DNA of 64,000 bases, taken from positions 7,254,001-7,318,000 of the forward strand of contig NZ_CP107903.1 of the NCBI RefSeq assembly GCF_036013955.1. The letters are read 5' to 3'. The notes under the pieces were generated by a model, which saw only the letters and a program-made list of their open reading frames with translations, did no database searches and had not been told where the DNA came from. Positions 21,501-29,757 of the stretch are shown piece after piece. The stretch's first letter is position 1; every line of letters begins with the position of its first letter. This stretch comes from Streptomyces sp. NBC_00459. GTDB taxonomy: Bacteria > Actinomycetota > Actinomycetes > Streptomycetales > Streptomycetaceae. The position numbers and the translations under genes were made by a program.

Positions 21501-23377
21501 AACGCGCCCACCGCGCGGCCCAGTTCGAGCGGGCGGCCCAGCTGGTCGCCCTTCCAGAAGGGGAGGCGGCCGGGGACACCGGGAGCGGGGGACACCAGGA
21601 CACGGTCGCGAGTGATGTCCTCGATGCGCCAGGAACTCGTGCCGAGCGTGAAGACGTCCCCCACGCGGGACTCGTACACCATCTCCTCGTCGAGCTCGCC
21701 GACCCGGCCGCCGCCCTTCTTCGGGTCGGCGCCGGCGAGGAAGACCCCGAACAGCCCGCGGTCGGGAATCGTGCCCCCCGAGGTGACGGCGAGTCGCTGC
21801 GCGCCAGGGCGGCCGGTCACGGTGCCTGCGACGCGGTCCCACACCACACGTGGGCGCAACTCCGCGAACGCGTCGGACGGATAGCGGCCCGCGAGCATGT
21901 CGAGGACCGCGGTGAACGCCGACTCAGGGAGGGAGGCGAAGGGCGCCGCCCGGCGGACCGTGGCCAGCAGGTCGTCGACCTGCCAGGTGTCCAGCGCGAC
22001 CATCGCGACGAGCTGTTGGGCGAGGACGTCCAGGGGGTTGGCGGGGACCCGCAGGGACTCGATGGAACCGGTGCGCATGCGCTCGGTGACCACGGCCGCC
22101 TGGACGAGGTCACCCCGGTACTTGGGGAAGACGACGCCCGTGGAGACCGCGCCCACCTGGTGTCCGGCGCGGCCGACGCGCTGCAGCCCGGAGGCCACGG
22201 ACGGGGGCGACTCGACCTGGATGACCAGGTCCACGGCTCCCATGTCGATGCCCAGTTCGAGGCTGGAGGTGGCCACCACGGCGGGCAGCCGGCCCGCCTT
22301 GAGATCCTCCTCGACGAGCGCGCGCTGCTCCTTGGAGACCGATCCGTGGTGGGCCCGGGCGATGACCGGAGGCGCGCCCTGGGCCGCGCCCGACCCGCCC
22401 ATCAGCTCGGCGGGAGCGTGGTGTTCGGCGAGGGGCTCGCCGGTGGCCCGCTCGTACGCGATCTCGTTGAGCCGGTTGCACAGACGCTCCGCGAGGCGCC
22501 GGGAGTTGGCGAACACGATCGTCGAGCGGTGCGCCTGGACGAGATCTGCGATCCGCTCCTCGACGTGCGGCCAGATGGAGGGCCGTTCGGCCCCCTCGTT
22601 CGCGTCGGCGACCGGGGAGCCGCCCAGTTCGCCCAGGTCCTCCACCGGGACGACGACCGAGAGGTCGAACTCCTTGTCGGACTTGGGCTGGACGATCTCC
22701 ACCTTGCGCTGGGGTGAGAGGTAGCGCGCGATCTCGTCGACGGGGCGGACGGTCGCCGAGAGGCCGATGCGGCGGGCGGGCCTCGGCAGCAGCTCGTCCA
22801 GCCGCTCCAGGGACAGCGCGAGATGCGCGCCGCGTTTGGTGCCCGCGACCGCGTGCACCTCGTCCAGGATCACCGTCTCCACGCCTGTCAGCGCGTCGCG
22901 CGCGGCCGACGTGAGCATCAGGAACAGCGACTCGGGGGTGGTGATCAGGATGTCCGGCGGGCGGGTGGCCAGGGCGCGGCGCTCGGCGGGAGGGGTGTCG
23001 CCGGAGCGGATGCCCACCTTGACCTCGGGCTCGGGCAGACCCAGGCGGACGGATTCCTGGCGGATGCCCGTGAGAGGACTGCGCAGGTTGCGTTCCACGT
23101 CGACCGCAAGGGCCTTGAGCGGTGACACATAGAGCACACGGCAGCGCTTGTGGGGGTCGGCCGGCGGGGGTGTCGAGGTGAGCCGGTCGAGTGCGGCGAG
23201 GAAAGCCGCCAGGGTCTTGCCGGAGCCGGTCGGGGCGACCACCAGCACGTCCGAGCCCTCACCGATGGCCGCCCACGCGCCGGCCTGGGCCGCGGTGGGC
23301 GCGGAGAAGGCCCCCGTGAACCAGCCGCGGGTCGCGGGGGAGAAGCCGTCGAGGGCTCGGTGTGCGGAGCTGACCAT
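18518..23377 (-). CDS. lhr: Large ATP-dependent helicase Lhr
   Basis: A 1619-residue superfamily 2 helicase. Walker A is APTGSGKT (about residues 48-55), the DExH box is DEVH in VILDEVHAVAGTKRG, motif III SATV follows, and motif VI is QRVGRAGH. The long C-terminal half carries the winged-helix and DUF4145-like regions of full-length Lhr (E. coli 1538 residues). Mycobacterial Lhr is a 3'-5' translocase preferring RNA:DNA hybrids and is DNA-damage linked. Start ATG 23377 has AGGTGCAGGA upstream; GTG 23392 is possible. Residues about 1370-1540 are a low-complexity linker before a conserved C-terminal block. Likely co-transcribed with nei. Confidence 0.93.
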   Translation of the reverse strand: MVSSAHRALDGFSPATRGWFTGAFSAPTAAQAGAWAAIGEGSDVLVVAPTGSGKTLAAFLAALDRLTSTPPPADPHKRCRVLYVSPLKALAVDVERNLRSPLTGIRQESVRLGLPEPEVKVGIRSGDTPPAERRALATRPPDILITTPESLFLMLTSAARDALTGVETVILDEVHAVAGTKRGAHLALSLERLDELLPRPARRIGLSATVRPVDEIARYLSPQRKVEIVQPKSDKEFDLSVVVPVEDLGELGGSPVADANEGAERPSIWPHVEERIADLVQAHRSTIVFANSRRLAERLCNRLNEIAYERATGEPLAEHHAPAELMGGSGAAQGAPPVIARAHHGSVSKEQRALVEEDLKAGRLPAVVATSSLELGIDMGAVDLVIQVESPPSVASGLQRVGRAGHQVGAVSTGVVFPKYRGDLVQAAVVTERMRTGSIESLRVPANPLDVLAQQLVAMVALDTWQVDDLLATVRRAAPFASLPESAFTAVLDMLAGRYPSDAFAELRPRVVWDRVAGTVTGRPGAQRLAVTSGGTIPDRGLFGVFLAGADPKKGGGRVGELDEEMVYESRVGDVFTLGTSSWRIEDITRDRVLVSPAPGVPGRLPFWKGDQLGRPLELGRAVGAFLREVGSLPEEDARLRLLAAGLDTWAAGNVLSYLAEQREACGHIPDDRTIVVEQFRDELGDWRVVVHSPFGAQVHAPWALALGARLSERYGMDAQVMHADDGIVLRLPDADLMSLDLLDQEPVKTGMEYDAEKAPVGAADVAFDKGEVNQIVTDQVGGSALFAARFRECAARALLLPRRSPGKRTPLWQQRQRASQLLQVASEFGSFPIVLEAVRECLQDVFDVPGLVELMGDIESRKVRLVEVTTPEPSPFARSLLFGYVAQFLYEGDSPLAERRAAALSLDSRLLAELLGQAELRELLDAEVLTELERELQWLTEDRRAKDAESVADLLRLLGPLTDAELAERGADPRWAPELAGARRAIRVRIGGADHWAAIEDAGRLRDALGTALPVGVPEAFTEPVKDPLGDLLARHARTHGPFTSATAATRFGLGVAVTEGALQRLAANGRVVQGEFHPAGIGQEWCDATVLRRLRRRSLAALRHELEPVPPAALAQFLPQWQHIGKGHGLRGVDGLVRAVEQLQGASVPASALEKLVLPSRVANYAPAMLDELTAAGEIVWAGAGALPGKDGWVSLYLADTAPLLLPPPHPLEPTALHQSVLDALTGGYGLFFRQIADQVRATTHPDATDPQLADTVWDLAWSGRLTNDTLAPMRALLGSGRTAGSTAHRAKRAVPRGRYGSLTAAARPASRSGPPTVAGRWSLLAEPEPDATVRAHALARTLLDRHGVVTRGAVSAEGVEGGFSAVYRILSAFEDSGQARRGYVVEGLGAAQFAMDGAVDRLRATANSRDRGDSRPAQAFGTGTADAVDATSPVGHGHAFVEDFDLGFSTESPHTPSVPNTRDSAHGFAGSAWSRASPTPSAVSSGATRAVVLAAADPANAYGAALPWPEPPTGAGHKPGRKAGSLVVLVDGELTLYMERGGKTLLAWPSEPDARTTEDERLRAASETLAAAARAGSLGTVTVERVNGASALTSPFGTLLEGAGFIATPRGLRLRA

Positions 23378-23711
23378 GCGTCCATCCTGCACCTCGGCAC
23401 TGACAATTGCCCTGACCTGCGAGTTTGCCTCCGGCGGTGGGGCGGCGGGCGGGGCGGTGGTGAGTTGGCACGGTTGTGCGCGGGCTACCGGTCCGTGGTC
23501 ATGCCTGCGGTTGTGCTGTGGTCGGGGCCGCGTCGGGGGTATCCGTCCTCGGGCGGGCGCGGAATCGGCTCTTCACCGACTTGGCGGTGTTGACGCGCCG
23601 GCCGCTGCGGGCGGACACCCCCGACACGTCCCCTTTTCGCCGTCCGCGGCTGCGGGTGCGTGGGGGTGCGCCGCCTCGGCGGGCTGAGTCTCCTTCGCGG
23701 AGAATGGGGGA
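23378..23711. promoter_or_regulatory. Divergent intergenic region, lhr / AraC regulator
   Basis: This 334-bp stretch lies between divergent genes and should hold both promoters. I see no convincing gene, repeat or SOS box in it. GGGGGA at 23706-23711 is the ribosome site of the downstream gene. Confidence 0.4.
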
Positions 23712-24578
23712 ATGGCGGGTTCGGGTGAGCGGGCTCGGCACTGGCAGTACGCGGAGTTGCCCGGTGTCGATCTTCTGCGTGCGCGGTACATCCACAAGAC
23801 CTTTGTCCGGCACACGCACGAGAACTTCGTCATCGCCGCCATCACCGAAGGCGTGGAGGTCTTCCGTCATCGGGGCGACGACCAGTACGCGGGCTCGGGG
23901 GCGCTCGCGCTGGTCAATCCCGATACGCCGCACACGGGGCGCGCGGGGGTTCCCGAGGGGTGGCGGTACGGGGCTGTCTACCCGGCGCCCGAGGTGGTGG
24001 CCGAGATCGCCGCGGAGACCACGGTGATTCGGGGGACCCCGGGCTTTGTCGCTCCCGTGTTCGACGACCCGTACTCGGTCGCTCTCGTGCATGAGGTGCT
24101 GCGTGCGGCCGAGCAGGGCAACCCGTTGGCGGCCGACACACTGTTGCGGGTGGTGGTGACCCGGCTGCTCAGACTCAATGGCGGGGCCCTTCAGAAACGA
24201 GTGGTGCCCACGGCGGGCGGGCGGATCGCGGCACGCGCGCGTGCCGTGCTGGAGGAGACGATGGCCGGGCCGCCGACTCTGGAGAAACTCGCCACAGACC
24301 TGGGCACCAGTCCCTTCGCGCTGCTGCGGGCGTTCCGTGACACATACGGGTTGCCGCCGCACGCCTGGCTGACGGATGCGCGCGTGCGACGGGCGCGGCG
24401 GCTGCTTGACGCGGGTACCGCACCCGCCGACGCGGCAGTCGCCGTCGGCTTCACCGATCAGCCGCACCTCAACCGGCACTTCACCCGGATCGTGGGCGTG
24501 CCCCCGGGGGCGTACCAGCGTGAGCGCAAGAACGTACAAGACCCGACGGGGCACCTGCTCCTACCGTCCGACGGGTGA
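23712..24578 (+). CDS. AraC-family transcriptional regulator
   Basis: A 288-residue regulator. An N-terminal cupin ligand domain (about residues 15-160; VRHTHENFVIAAITEG, LVNPDTPHTG) is followed by two AraC helix-turn-helix motifs (about 185-275; LEKLATDLGTSPFALLRAFR and AAVAVGFTDQPHLNRHF, then GVPPGAYQ). The stop overlaps the azlC GTG start, so it is co-transcribed with the exporter and probably controls it in response to an amino acid or related effector. The ATG is preceded by GGGGGA. Confidence 0.92.
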   Translation: MAGSGERARHWQYAELPGVDLLRARYIHKTFVRHTHENFVIAAITEGVEVFRHRGDDQYAGSGALALVNPDTPHTGRAGVPEGWRYGAVYPAPEVVAEIAAETTVIRGTPGFVAPVFDDPYSVALVHEVLRAAEQGNPLAADTLLRVVVTRLLRLNGGALQKRVVPTAGGRIAARARAVLEETMAGPPTLEKLATDLGTSPFALLRAFRDTYGLPPHAWLTDARVRRARRLLDAGTAPADAAVAVGFTDQPHLNRHFTRIVGVPPGAYQRERKNVQDPTGHLLLPSDG

Positions 24579-25312
24579 CAGAACAGACAGCTCTCACAGA
24601 CATACGTGGCGACGACGGAGGCAAGCCGGACGCAGCCGTCGTACGAGACGCCCTCGGAGTCGGGGTCGCCGTCGGACTGTCCGGGTTCGCCTTCGGGGTG
24701 ACGTCGGTCGGCAGTGGGCTCACGCTTCTGCAGACCTGTGCGCTCAGCCTCCTGGTGTTCACCGGGGCCTCCCAGTTCGCGCTCGTGGGCGCGCTCGCGG
24801 CCGGCGGCAATCCGCTCACCGCGGCAGCGGGTGCCTTCTTCCTGGGGGTGCGCAACGCCTTCTACGGGCTCCGTCTGTCGCAGTTGTTGGCCCTCCCGCG
24901 CGCGGTGCGTCCGTTCGCGGCCCACTGGGTCATCGACGAGACCACGGCGGTCGCCCTGGCGCAGCCCACACGGCGCGGCGCCCGTATCGGGTTCGCCGTC
25001 ACCGGACTCACCCTGTACGTGCTGTGGAACCTCACGACGCTGCTCGGCGGGCTCGGGGCCGAGGCCATCGGGGACACCGACGTCTGGGGTCTGGACGCCG
25101 CCGGGCCCGCAGTCTTCCTGGCGCTGCTCGCGCCGATGCTGAAGTCCGGTGTCGAGCGCGCTGTCGCGGGCCTCGCCGTGCTGCTGGGGCTCGGTCTGCT
25201 GCCCGTACTGCCGGCCGGCGTGCCGGTTCTGGTGGCCGCGCTCGCGGCGCCCGCCGTTCTCTGGGTACAGGGCCGTCGTGGGGCAAGGGACGAGAAGGGT
25301 GTGGACCGTTGA
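24575..25312 (+). CDS. azlC: AzlC-family branched-chain amino acid exporter, large subunit
   Basis: A 245-residue membrane protein. The AzlC fold shows GVAVGLSGFAFGVTSVG, FTGASQFALVGALAAGGNP and the FFLGVRNAFYGLRLS segment. About six hydrophobic helices are visible. AzlC pairs with the small AzlD protein to export branched-chain amino acids or analogues. The GTG start overlaps the upstream AraC stop and its own stop overlaps the azlD TTG start, so the three are translationally coupled. Confidence 0.9.
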   Translation: MTEQTALTDIRGDDGGKPDAAVVRDALGVGVAVGLSGFAFGVTSVGSGLTLLQTCALSLLVFTGASQFALVGALAAGGNPLTAAAGAFFLGVRNAFYGLRLSQLLALPRAVRPFAAHWVIDETTAVALAQPTRRGARIGFAVTGLTLYVLWNLTTLLGGLGAEAIGDTDVWGLDAAGPAVFLALLAPMLKSGVERAVAGLAVLLGLGLLPVLPAGVPVLVAALAAPAVLWVQGRRGARDEKGVDR

Positions 25313-25617
25313 ACGTCTGGATCGCGGTCGCTGCGACCGCCCTCGGCTGTTACGTCGTCAAGCTCCTCGGGCTCCTCGTGCCCGCCGGTGTCCTGGAGCG
25401 TCCGCTCGTCAGACGGCTGGCAGCCCTGCTCCCCGTGGCCCTCCTCGCCGCTCTCACGGCCCAGCAGGCCTTCGCCGACGGACGGGTGCTCGTCCTGGAC
25501 GCGAAGGCCGCAGGGCTCGCCGCAGCCGCCGTGGCGCTGGTGCTGCGTGCTCCCTTCCTGCTCGTCGTCGCGGCGGCCGTAGCGGTGACGGCGGGGGTGC
25601 GGGCGATGACCGGCTGA
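25309..25617 (+). CDS. azlD: AzlD-family branched-chain amino acid exporter, small subunit
   Basis: A 102-residue membrane protein with three to four hydrophobic segments (MNVWIAVAATALGCYVVKLL at the start). TTG 25309 overlaps the azlC stop (TTGA) with AAGGGTG upstream; no better in-frame start is visible. It ends 27 bp from the convergent gene at 25645. Confidence 0.85.
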   Translation: MNVWIAVAATALGCYVVKLLGLLVPAGVLERPLVRRLAALLPVALLAALTAQQAFADGRVLVLDAKAAGLAAAAVALVLRAPFLLVVAAAVAVTAGVRAMTG

Positions 25618-25644
25618 GCGCCGGCCGCGCCCGTGCTCCCGGCG

Positions 25645-26589
25645 TCAGCCGATGGGACGGCCGTACGCCTTCAGGGTGCGCAGCGCCTCGACCGTCACCA
25701 TGGGGCGTGCCTCCAGGGCGGTGCCCGGTGCCCACGCGCGCCAGCGGACGGGCCAGCCACCGTCCTCGCGCTGCTCGCTCGCGAGGAAGTCGAGGGAACG
25801 TGTCATCTCCTCGTCCGTGAACCACGCGCGCGCGAGTGAGCCGGGTGTCCTCGCGTAGTCGTACGGGAAGTGATGCTCGCCCGGGGCGTAGCCGGGCGAC
25901 ACCGGGGAGGCGTCGAGGTGCTCCGGGTCGAGTGCCACGAGCCGGTGCTCGCGTACCAGGCGGCCCAGCCGGTCGGCCGCCGCCTGCGCGCGTGAGCGGT
26001 CCGGGACCGAGTCCAGGAAGGCCACCGCGGCCTCCACCTCGTACGGATGGGACTTCTCCAGGGAGTCGACCGCCTGCCAGCAGAAGTCCGTGGCCCGGAA
26101 CAGCCAGGCGTGCCACACCTCGTTGCGGTGCAGCAGGCCCACCACAGGGCCCGTGGCGAGGAGTTCACTCGGCGGGTCGGCGACGATCGACATGAACGGC
26201 GCCGCCGGATAGCCGCGTTGGCTGGGGTGGATCGCCGGCAGCGCGCCGTCCGGCGCCGAGACCGACGTCAGATAGCGGCACACGCGCTCCACCCGCTGCC
26301 CGCCGCAGCGCCCGATGGCGTCCAGGACGCGCAGTGCGTGCCCGGTGTGCAGGGGCTGGCTGACGGGGCCGCGCAGATCGGGTTCCAGCGCGTGGCCGTA
26401 TCCGCCGTCCTCGTTGCGATAGGCGTCCAGCGCGGTCTCGACAGCGTCGGCGCCTCCGTTCAGGAAGTGGTACGCGAAGCGGCGCTGCTCCAGCACGCGC
26501 GCGGTGAGCCACACGAAGTGCTCGGCACGGAAGAGCGGGGAACGCGCGGGGGGCGTCTGGGGGAGTGGGGCTGCTCCTGTTTCGGCCAT
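25645..26589 (-). CDS. Terpene cyclase/prenyltransferase-fold protein of unknown function
   Basis: A 314-residue protein of the alpha/alpha toroid class. Repeated helical pairs carry glycine/aspartate motifs such as NEDGGYGHALEPDL near the N-terminus and EQREDGGWPVRW near the C-terminus, as in squalene-cyclase and prenyltransferase beta-subunit repeats. The catalytic DxDD of squalene-hopene cyclases and the zinc ligands of protein prenyltransferases are not evident, so enzymatic activity is unproven. There is no signal peptide. It is convergent with azlD and divergent from the DUF3046 gene. Confidence 0.75.
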   Translation of the reverse strand: MAETGAAPLPQTPPARSPLFRAEHFVWLTARVLEQRRFAYHFLNGGADAVETALDAYRNEDGGYGHALEPDLRGPVSQPLHTGHALRVLDAIGRCGGQRVERVCRYLTSVSAPDGALPAIHPSQRGYPAAPFMSIVADPPSELLATGPVVGLLHRNEVWHAWLFRATDFCWQAVDSLEKSHPYEVEAAVAFLDSVPDRSRAQAAADRLGRLVREHRLVALDPEHLDASPVSPGYAPGEHHFPYDYARTPGSLARAWFTDEEMTRSLDFLASEQREDGGWPVRWRAWAPGTALEARPMVTVEALRTLKAYGRPIG

Positions 26590-26669
26590 GCGTCAGACCG
26601 TAGGGCGCGGAGCGGTCCCGGCGAGCGGTCCCGGCATCGGCCCACCCTCAGGGGCGGGATACTGAAGTC

Positions 26670-26864
26670 ATGCGGTTGACGGTCTTCTGGCAGCGGATGG
26701 CGGATCACTTCGGTTCGGGGTACGCCGACACGTTCGCGCGCGATCACGTGATGACGGAGCTCGGCGGACGGACCGTGCACGAGGCCCTGGACGCCGGCTG
26801 GGAGGCGAAGGACGTGTGGCGCGTGGTGTGCGCGGCCATGAACGTTCCCTCGGAGAACCGGTGA
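26670..26864 (+). CDS. DUF3046 family small protein
   Basis: A 64-residue actinobacterial protein typically found just upstream of recA. Its composition and motifs fit DUF3046 (LTVFWQRMADHFG, then ELGGRTVHEALDAG, then VWRVVCAAMNVP). Function is unknown. There is no ribosome site; GATACT ends 6 nt before the ATG, which suggests a leaderless transcript starting at the A of the start codon. Confidence 0.85.
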   Translation: MRLTVFWQRMADHFGSGYADTFARDHVMTELGGRTVHEALDAGWEAKDVWRVVCAAMNVPSENR

Positions 26865-26946
26865 AATCACACTGAAACGGCGCTGTTCGGCCGCGTAGAT
26901 CGCAGGGTGGCAACTGATTGTCGGTGGCGTGGGCGAGACTTGCTCC

Positions 26947-28248
26947 GTGGCATCCACAGACGAGACCGGACAGCTCGGACAACAGGCGTCCCCGTTCGGC
27001 ACGACGCCGCCCGCACCCCCGGCCGGGTCCACCGCCGGGCAGAGCGCGCGCATGCCCCGCTGGCTGCCGCGCGCCATGATGCTGGCGCTCGCCCTCGTCG
27101 GCCTGTTCCAGTTGGGCAGTTGGGCCTTCCACGAGCTCACAGGCCTGTTGATCAACATCCTCATCGCGTTCTTCGCCGCGCTCGCGATCGAACCCGCGGT
27201 GAGCCGCATGTCGTCGCGCGGTATGCGCCGGGGACTGGCCACCTTCCTGGTCTTCATCGGCCTGCTCATCGCGATCGCCGGGTTCGTCACTCTGCTCGGC
27301 TCCATGCTCGCGGGCCAGATCATCAAGATCGTCGAGGACTTCCCGAACTATCTCGACTCCGTCATCAGCTGGATCAACGCGCACTTCAACACCGACCTGA
27401 AGCGGGTGGACGTCCAGGAGGGCCTGCTCCGCTCCGACTGGCTGCGCAGTTATGTACAGAACAGCGCCACCGGTGTCCTGGACCTCTCCGGCCAGGTGCT
27501 GGGCGGCCTCTTCCAACTGCTGATGATCACCCTGTTCGCGTTCTACTTCGCCGCCGACGGGCCGAGACTGCGCCGCGCGCTGTGCTCCGTACTGCCGCCC
27601 GCCCGGCAGGCCGAGGTGCTGCGCGCGTGGGAGATCGCCGTCGACAAGACCGGCGGTTATCTGTACTCGCGCGGCCTGATGGCACTGATCTCCGGGGTCG
27701 CCCACTACGTCCTGCTGGAGTTCCTGAGCGTGCCGTACGCGCCCGTGCTCGCCGTCTGGGTGGGGCTGGTGTCGCAGTTCATCCCGACCATCGGCACGTA
27801 TCTCGCGGGAGCGCTGCCGATGCTGATCGCCTTCACCGTCGATCCCTGGTACGCGCTGTGGGTGCTGGTCTTCGTCGTGCTCTACCAGCAGTTCGAGAAC
27901 TACGTGCTCCAGCCCAAGCTGACCGCGAAGACCGTGGACATCCACCCCGCGGTCGCCTTCGGTTCGGTCATCGCCGGCACCGCGCTGCTCGGCGCCGTGG
28001 GGGCGCTGATCGCCATCCCGGCGGTCGCCACGCTCCAGGCGTTCCTGGGGGCGTACGTGAAGCGGTACGACGTCACGGACGATCCTCGTGTCCAGGGGCA
28101 CCGCAGCCGGGGCACGAGCATCCTCACGCGGCTGCGGAGTCTGTTGGAGGGGCGGCGGGGTGCCGACACCGAGGATTCGGGGCACTCCGCGGAGGCGTCC
28201 GAATCGGGGTCGGGGCGGGCCTCGGGGGAAGGCTCCACGCCCGCCTGA
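26947..28248 (+). CDS. AI-2E family (UPF0118) transporter
   Basis: A 433-residue polytopic membrane protein with about seven to eight hydrophobic segments, for example MMLALALVGLFQLGSWAF near residue 40 and PMLIAFTVDPWYALWVLVFV. It has the conserved C-terminal LVSQFIPTIGTYLAGALP and QPKLTAKTVDIHP motifs of the family. Members export small molecules or act as Na+/H+ antiporters; the AI-2 name is historical. The serine/glycine-rich C-terminal 60 residues are probably disordered. Start is uncertain: GTG 26947 (GGCGAG upstream) or GTG 26929. Confidence 0.87.
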   Translation: MASTDETGQLGQQASPFGTTPPAPPAGSTAGQSARMPRWLPRAMMLALALVGLFQLGSWAFHELTGLLINILIAFFAALAIEPAVSRMSSRGMRRGLATFLVFIGLLIAIAGFVTLLGSMLAGQIIKIVEDFPNYLDSVISWINAHFNTDLKRVDVQEGLLRSDWLRSYVQNSATGVLDLSGQVLGGLFQLLMITLFAFYFAADGPRLRRALCSVLPPARQAEVLRAWEIAVDKTGGYLYSRGLMALISGVAHYVLLEFLSVPYAPVLAVWVGLVSQFIPTIGTYLAGALPMLIAFTVDPWYALWVLVFVVLYQQFENYVLQPKLTAKTVDIHPAVAFGSVIAGTALLGAVGALIAIPAVATLQAFLGAYVKRYDVTDDPRVQGHRSRGTSILTRLRSLLEGRRGADTEDSGHSAEASESGSGRASGEGSTPA

Positions 28249-28626
28249 GCGGCGCCCGGGTCGTCGCGCCGGCGATGGATGGATGCCGTGTAGTCGTCCG
28301 GCCGTGTGACAGGCGTGCCCGGCACCGTTCTGTCCGGTCGTAGGCGCTCCGCGCCATGTGCCCCTGGGGTGTCGAACCCGACATCCGGGCCGTCGGCGTA
28401 TCGCGAACCTAGTCTCGGAGGTGCCGAGTGTTGCGCTTGACACAAAAATCGAACATCCATTCTGATTGAGGTTCCGGCGAGGCTCTCGACGGGGATTTCG
28501 TCAGGGTTTTCATGGAGATGTGCCCGAGTTATCCACAGGCCGGACGGGCGTCGGGGCGCATTGTCAGTGGCAGGCGTTAGCGTCTTTGACGTGAAGCGAT
28601 CGACTCAAGCAAACCGGGTGGAACCC
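28249..28626 (+). promoter_or_regulatory. recA promoter region with SOS (LexA) box
   Basis: CGAACATCCATTCT at 28450-28463 matches the Gram-positive LexA box (CGAAC-4 nt-GTTCG type) in most positions, including GAAC...ATTC. TTGACA at 28437-28442 with a weak -10 around 28461-28466 (TCTGAT, 18-nt spacer) would put the LexA box across the promoter. The rest of this 378-bp stretch holds no gene. The recA start is about 160 nt downstream, so there is a long 5' leader. Confidence 0.72.
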
Positions 28627-29751
28627 ATGGCAGGAACCGACCGCGAGAAGGCGTTGGACGCCGCACTCGCACAGATTGAACGGCAGTTCGGCAAGGGCGC
28701 AGTGATGCGCCTGGGCGAGCGACCGAATGAGCCCATCGAGGTCATCCCCACCGGGTCGACCGCGCTCGACGTCGCCCTCGGCGTCGGCGGGCTGCCGCGC
28801 GGCCGAGTAGTGGAGGTGTACGGCCCGGAGTCCTCCGGTAAGACGACCCTGACCCTGCACGCGGTGGCGAACGCGCAGAAGGCCGGCGGCCAGGTCGCCT
28901 TCGTGGACGCGGAGCACGCCCTCGACCCCGAGTACGCGAAGAAGCTCGGCGTCGACATCGACAACCTGATCCTGTCCCAGCCGGACAACGGCGAGCAGGC
29001 CCTGGAGATCGTGGACATGCTGGTCCGCTCCGGCGCCCTCGACCTCATCGTCATCGACTCCGTCGCCGCGCTCGTCCCGCGTGCGGAGATCGAGGGCGAG
29101 ATGGGTGACTCGCACGTGGGTCTGCAGGCTCGTCTGATGAGCCAGGCGCTCCGCAAGATCACCGGTGCGCTGAGCCAGTCCGGGACCACCGCGATCTTCA
29201 TCAACCAGCTCCGCGAGAAGATCGGCGTGATGTTCGGCTCGCCGGAGACCACGACCGGCGGCCGGGCGCTCAAGTTCTACGCCTCGGTGCGGCTCGACAT
29301 CCGTCGCATCGAGACGCTGAAGGACGGCACCGACGCGGTCGGCAACCGCACCCGCGTGAAGGTCGTCAAGAACAAGGTCGCGCCGCCGTTCAAGCAGGCC
29401 GAGTTCGACATCCTCTACGGGCACGGCATCAGCCGCGAGGGCGGCCTGATCGACATGGGCGTGGAGAACGGCTTCGTCCGCAAGGCCGGTGCCTGGTACA
29501 CGTACGAGGGCGACCAGCTCGGCCAGGGCAAGGAGAACGCGCGCAACTTCCTGAAGGACAACCCCGACCTCGCCAACGAGATCGAGAAGAAGATCCTGGA
29601 GAAGTTGGGTGTCGGTGTGAAGCCGGAGAAGCCCACCGCCGAGCCGGGCGCGGACGCGGCGGTCACGGTCGTCTCGGACGAGGCCGCGAAGACGGTGCCC
29701 GCCCCGGCGGCCAAGACCACCAAGGCCAAGGCCACGGCGGTCAAGAGCTAG
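28627..29751 (+). CDS. recA: Recombinase RecA
   Basis: A 374-residue strand-exchange protein and LexA co-protease. Walker A is GPESSGKT at 66-73, Walker B in LIVIDSVAAL, with the L1/L2 DNA loops present (EIEGEMGDSHVG and FINQLREKIGVMFG). The C-terminus has about 45 extra residues rich in lysine, alanine and proline, typical of Streptomyces RecA. ATG 28627 gives the family N-terminus MAGTDREKALDAAL; the frame is open upstream to 28561, but that part lacks RecA similarity. recX follows 6 bp after the stop. Confidence 0.98.
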   Translation: MAGTDREKALDAALAQIERQFGKGAVMRLGERPNEPIEVIPTGSTALDVALGVGGLPRGRVVEVYGPESSGKTTLTLHAVANAQKAGGQVAFVDAEHALDPEYAKKLGVDIDNLILSQPDNGEQALEIVDMLVRSGALDLIVIDSVAALVPRAEIEGEMGDSHVGLQARLMSQALRKITGALSQSGTTAIFINQLREKIGVMFGSPETTTGGRALKFYASVRLDIRRIETLKDGTDAVGNRTRVKVVKNKVAPPFKQAEFDILYGHGISREGGLIDMGVENGFVRKAGAWYTYEGDQLGQGKENARNFLKDNPDLANEIEKKILEKLGVGVKPEKPTAEPGADAAVTVVSDEAAKTVPAPAAKTTKAKATAVKS

Positions 29752-29757
29752 CCCGCC

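Noticed and set aside
26668..28443. 591-codon minus-strand frame opposite the AI-2E permease
   Set aside because: Antisense to a polytopic membrane protein with clear motifs; composition is typical of a GC shadow.
28561..28626. Upstream extension of recA to a start at 28561
   Set aside because: The extra 22 codons lack RecA similarity, and ATG 28627 gives the standard N-terminus.
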